From Nymphaea colorata (lineage: Eukaryota; Streptophyta; Magnoliopsida; Nymphaeales; Nymphaeaceae), in NCBI RefSeq assembly GCF_008831285.2, contig NC_045141.1, positions 1,056,001-1,120,000 on the forward strand: DNA of 64,000 nucleotides, given 5' to 3'. This document shows positions 60,768-64,000 of the stretch, in pieces. Position 1 is the stretch's first letter. Each line of letters begins with the position of its first letter. The notes beneath the pieces are model-generated. The model saw only the letters and a list, made by a program, of their open reading frames with translations. It was not told the DNA's origin and did no database searches. The position numbers and the translations under genes are program-made.

Positions 60768-63201
60768 ATATGTTGCACCAGAGTTGGCTGCTGACTTCAT
60801 TGTTAATGTTGGGGATGTCAAATTTTATTTACACAAGGTATTGACTGTCATTTCCGGATGATATAGTGTTTGAGTACAACATAAGGTTTTGCTTTTTTCT
60901 TCTCCTACTTTATTTTCCTCTTCATTTGTATGGTTCTGGATATGAGGAATTGGTGTCACACAAATTGGTTGTCTTAACACCCTTGGTTTCGTTGTTCTGT
61001 GTGTTGTAGTGTTTACATAACTTTAAATATGCGAAGTTGTTGCCATGCTGCCATAAACAGAGGATTCATCGTGCTAAATTTTTATTTTCCTTGCATGATG
61101 CAGTTTCCTCTTCTTTCAAAGAGTGCACGGATGCAAATGCTAGTGAGCAACAATAATGAAAAAAATAATGATGAAGTTCACATTCCTGACATTCCTGGGG
61201 GAGCCTCAGCTTTTGAAATTTGTGCAAAGTTTTGTTACGGGATGACAGTTACACTAAATGCTTACAATGTTGTTGCTGCACGCTGTGCCGCCGAATACTT
61301 GGAAATGCATGAAGCAGTTGAGAAAGGCAACTTGATTTACAAAATTGAAGTGTTCCTGGATTCAACCATTTGTAGGAGTTGGAAGGATTCCATCATTGTG
61401 CTTCAGGCTACAAGGTCATTATTTCCATGGTCTGAAGAACTGAAGGTGGTTGCTCGTTGCATTGACTCTATCGCATCCAGGGCATCTGTTGAGCCAACAA
61501 AGGTGGACTGGTCTTACAGCTACAACAGGAAGAAGCTTGCATCTGAAAATGGCACCGACCCTCATTGGAATGGAATTCAAAGACATATAACCATTCGAAA
61601 GGATTGGTGGGTTGAAGATCTTTGTGAGCTTGAGATTGACTTCTATAAGCAAGTGATTGTATCTATCAAATCAAAGGGAAATATGTCATCCGACTTGGTT
61701 GGTGAAGCTCTTAAAGCTTATGCACTAAAGCGACTTCCTGCCTTTGACAGGGATAAGGTTCATGGAAGTGAAGCAGCCAGAAAACGATCACTTGTTGAAA
61801 CTATTATTTGGTTGTTGCCTTCAAAGAAAGGGAGTGTATCTTGTACATTCTTGCTAAAGCTGTTGAAAGCAGGAATTTTGCTGGATATTTGTGAGATAGC
61901 AAAGAGAGAGATTGTGAAGAGAATAGTTGTACAGCTGGATGAGGCTGCTGCAGTTGATCTCCTGATGCCAGCATCAGTTAGTGAAAATGGGTTGTATGAT
62001 ATTGACCTTGTGCAAAATATTGTCCATGAATTTTTAGTGCAGGAGCAAAATGCTAGGATTGGCCATCCTGTGGTGCCTGATGGGCAACTGCCTGATGAGA
62101 GTAGGACGTTGGCTTCTGTTTCTTCTGTTTCTTATGCTTCTCAGCTTGCAGTGGCAAATGTTATGGATGGATATCTTTTGGAGATTGCCCATGATCCCAA
62201 TCTTCCTGTAGCCAAGTTTATTGATCTGGCTGAGATGCTACCAGATACTGCACGCCCTGTTCATGATGGGCTTTTATCAAGCAATCGACAGGTATCTTAA
62301 GGTATGCTACTCTTTGTTAAACCTTCCTTCTTATTGAACATGAGGCTAAACAATTACAGTAAGTCGTTTGAACAAGAAGTTATGCAATGTTGCATAAATT
62401 CAAGTTTTCAACTTGAATAACATTTAAAGATGGAGACCCTAAAAATATATTCGGAAATCACACTCTCTCTCATTTCTGTATTCAGTATTTGCCATCCAAG
62501 AAAACAATTTTTAAACTTCAGAACAGTTTGAATTTGGAATAATTGTGAATAACAAATTATTGAAGAAAGAAGAAATCTTCTCACTGCACATAGTGGTTGA
62601 GATGCGTTCTCTGATTCTTTGAGTGTATTTGTATCTGTAGGAGCATTCTGGTATAAGCAAGGGTGATAAGAAGAGGCTGTGCAGTCTGATGGACTGTAAG
62701 AAACTGTCAGCTGCAGCATGTAGCCATGCCGTCCAGAACGATAGACTTCCCCTACGTGTGGTGGTCCAAGTGTTGTTCTTTGAACAGGCAAGGGGAGGAG
62801 CTGCTGGTGGAATTGGGGTGACAGGTATGCCTAGTACACTGAGGACCTTCCTACCTGAGAATGGTGGATCCCATGGGATTTCGAGGACAGCCACAATCAA
62901 CAAAGAGGATGACTGGGATGGAACACTTATAACATCAGCTGAGCTAAGGACCATTAAAGGGGACTTGACATCCGTGAGGGTTGGAGTGGACAAGACTGAC
63001 ATTACAGATGCAAAACATGCTGAGAGAGTGAGAAGCAAGGTGAGAGGGATTCTCAAGTCCAAGAAGATCTTTATTAAGCTCTGGTCAAGCAAAGAGGAGG
63101 GTAAAAATAGCATCTCTGATACATCAAAAAGCCCAGTTTCTACTCATCCAGAAGAGGTCAAATCTACTTCGTCTAGGAATGGCAGGTATTCCATATCATA
63201 G
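60768..63201 (+). CDS. NPY-type NPH3-family protein, lacking exon 1
   Basis: Three exons are visible. 60768-60837: YVAPELAADFIVNVGDVKFY, the start of a BTB/POZ domain. 61104-62302: FPLLSKSAR, EICAKFCYGMTVTLNAYNVV (BTB end), KDWWVEDLCELEIDFYKQVI and YDIDLVQNIVHEFL (NPH3 domain). 62641-63201: HSGISKGDKKRLCSLMDCKK, HAVQNDRLPLRVVVQVLFFE and a basic/Ser-rich tail ending RYSIS. Splice sites are GT-AG. The first exon (about 20 codons, split Arg codon) is not found in the window. An extra T in the run 62272-62275 turns HDGLYQAIDRYLK into HDGLLSSNRQVS and a stop. Known family members work with AGC kinases in auxin-dependent PIN polarity. The rest is well preserved, so it may be a live gene with a sequencing error, or a young pseudogene. 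Confidence 0.9.
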
Positions 63202-64000
63202 GGGAAGTGCAAGAAAATGGTTGTGGGCAGAAGAAGGCTCTAGTGTTCTCATCGGTTTTGGGTTGAGACGGGAGTTAAAATTCTATGAGATCTAATCTCC
63301 AGTTGTTTCTCAGCAGCCCAAGAATTAGAAGATCATATCCACGAAGGTGAGAGGTTTTGACGTAGATTCCTTTGTTTTTTTAACCTCACGTGAAAATGTT
63401 GTTGGCTATTTACAAGGTATGGCCTAATTTTAATGTACTAGCAGTTAATTTCGTTGATGGCAAATCTCCTTGTGCACTAAATGAGCGTCGTTCTTTCTGA
63501 AAGTGAGGAAAATGACTATTTTCTCCATGAACATTTTCTACCTGCCAACTCAAGACATCAATGGCTATCGTGCCTTATTGAAGGTCCTCCCTTGCCCACT
63601 TAGAAAGTCCATCTACTGCTTCAATCTTGCATGTATCGGATTAACGTGCAAACATCTTTGATGTTACAGTTAGTCGGAAACTCGAGCTGCATAGGGTTCT
63701 TGCTATTCAAGTGAGTACCTAGAAATTTTGTTCCAGTGCACTTAAGTCAAAACAGCTTCTGCCGAGGGGTTACCCCACTTTATTAACAAAAAATTTATGT
63801 ACAGGAACAAGATGGAGGCCAGCGCCTTGATACACAGAAATTATAAAAATAAGGACACTGTCCTCAAAGGCCTCACCACTTCTTATACGAGGCAGACACA
63901 GGTGTGAGGCTGTGAGCATTAGCACTCGAGCAGCTGCAGATGAAGGCAAGGACTAATGTGAAAGTTTGGACGCAGTTAACTGACTAATGCCTAACTGCTG
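63202..64000. other. NPY 3' flank; possible LINE 3' end
   Basis: 63202-63450 is probably 3' UTR. At 63755-63830 the reverse strand reads TTAATAAAGTGGGGTAACCC followed by CTCGGCAG, a phrase often seen at plant LINE 3' ends, but no coding part is present. No other gene is seen. Confidence 0.45.

Overview
The window looks like nuclear DNA of a flowering plant. It has three interrupted host genes of plant type with GT-AG introns (PRP4-type kinase, MRS2-type magnesium transporter, NPY/NPH3-family protein), plant Ty1/copia, Ty3/gypsy and LINE retroelements whose primer sites are of the initiator-tRNA-Met type, and long AT-rich non-coding stretches with microsatellites. I cannot name the species; nothing points to a bacterium, organelle or virus. 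All coordinates and matches were read by eye, without searches.

Layout. 1-2661: 3' part of a decayed Ty3/gypsy element (+). 2662-7672: Ty1/copia element (-) with its 5' LTR but no 3' LTR, fused directly into the gypsy integrase. 10051-10657: PRP4-kinase exons with a stop codon. 12050-12423: palindrome-rich repeat and a partial LTR. 13924-15174: 3' half of an MRS2 gene with one frameshift. 16795-19979: possible Harbinger-type element. 23980-26066: third copia fragment (-) with a 5' LTR, abutting a LINE endonuclease fragment. About 28030-37590: an old LINE (-) split by a roughly 2.9-kb insertion and by a 1.76-kb TTA-flanked TIR element (34969-36729) that carries a piece of a PMI1-like host gene. 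37990-38460: inverted arrays of a short repeat. 41445-42346: TIR element with a GC-rich core. 42560-43900: LINE 3' end (+). 44130-46578: chimeric copia (+). 49348-54760 and 54957-60287: two structurally complete copia elements (-), each with two LTRs, a primer site and a perfect 5-bp target duplication, sitting in a tandemly duplicated host sequence. 60768-63201: the rest of an NPY-type NPH3 gene.

How it fits together. The host genes are all on + and all lack their 5' ends here. The NPY gene is otherwise nearly intact (one extra T at 62272-62275); its first exon is not visible, so the copia pair may lie in its first intron or upstream region. PRP4 and MRS2 look like relics. Most of the window is layered transposable elements.

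Most interesting points: the Harbinger-like element that captured PMI1 coding sequence; clusters of mitosis-specific-activator (MSA, AACGG-core) motifs just upstream of the TATA boxes in the LTRs of two different copia families; the duplicated target carrying the two copia insertions; and an LTR interrupted by internal pol sequence of its own family.
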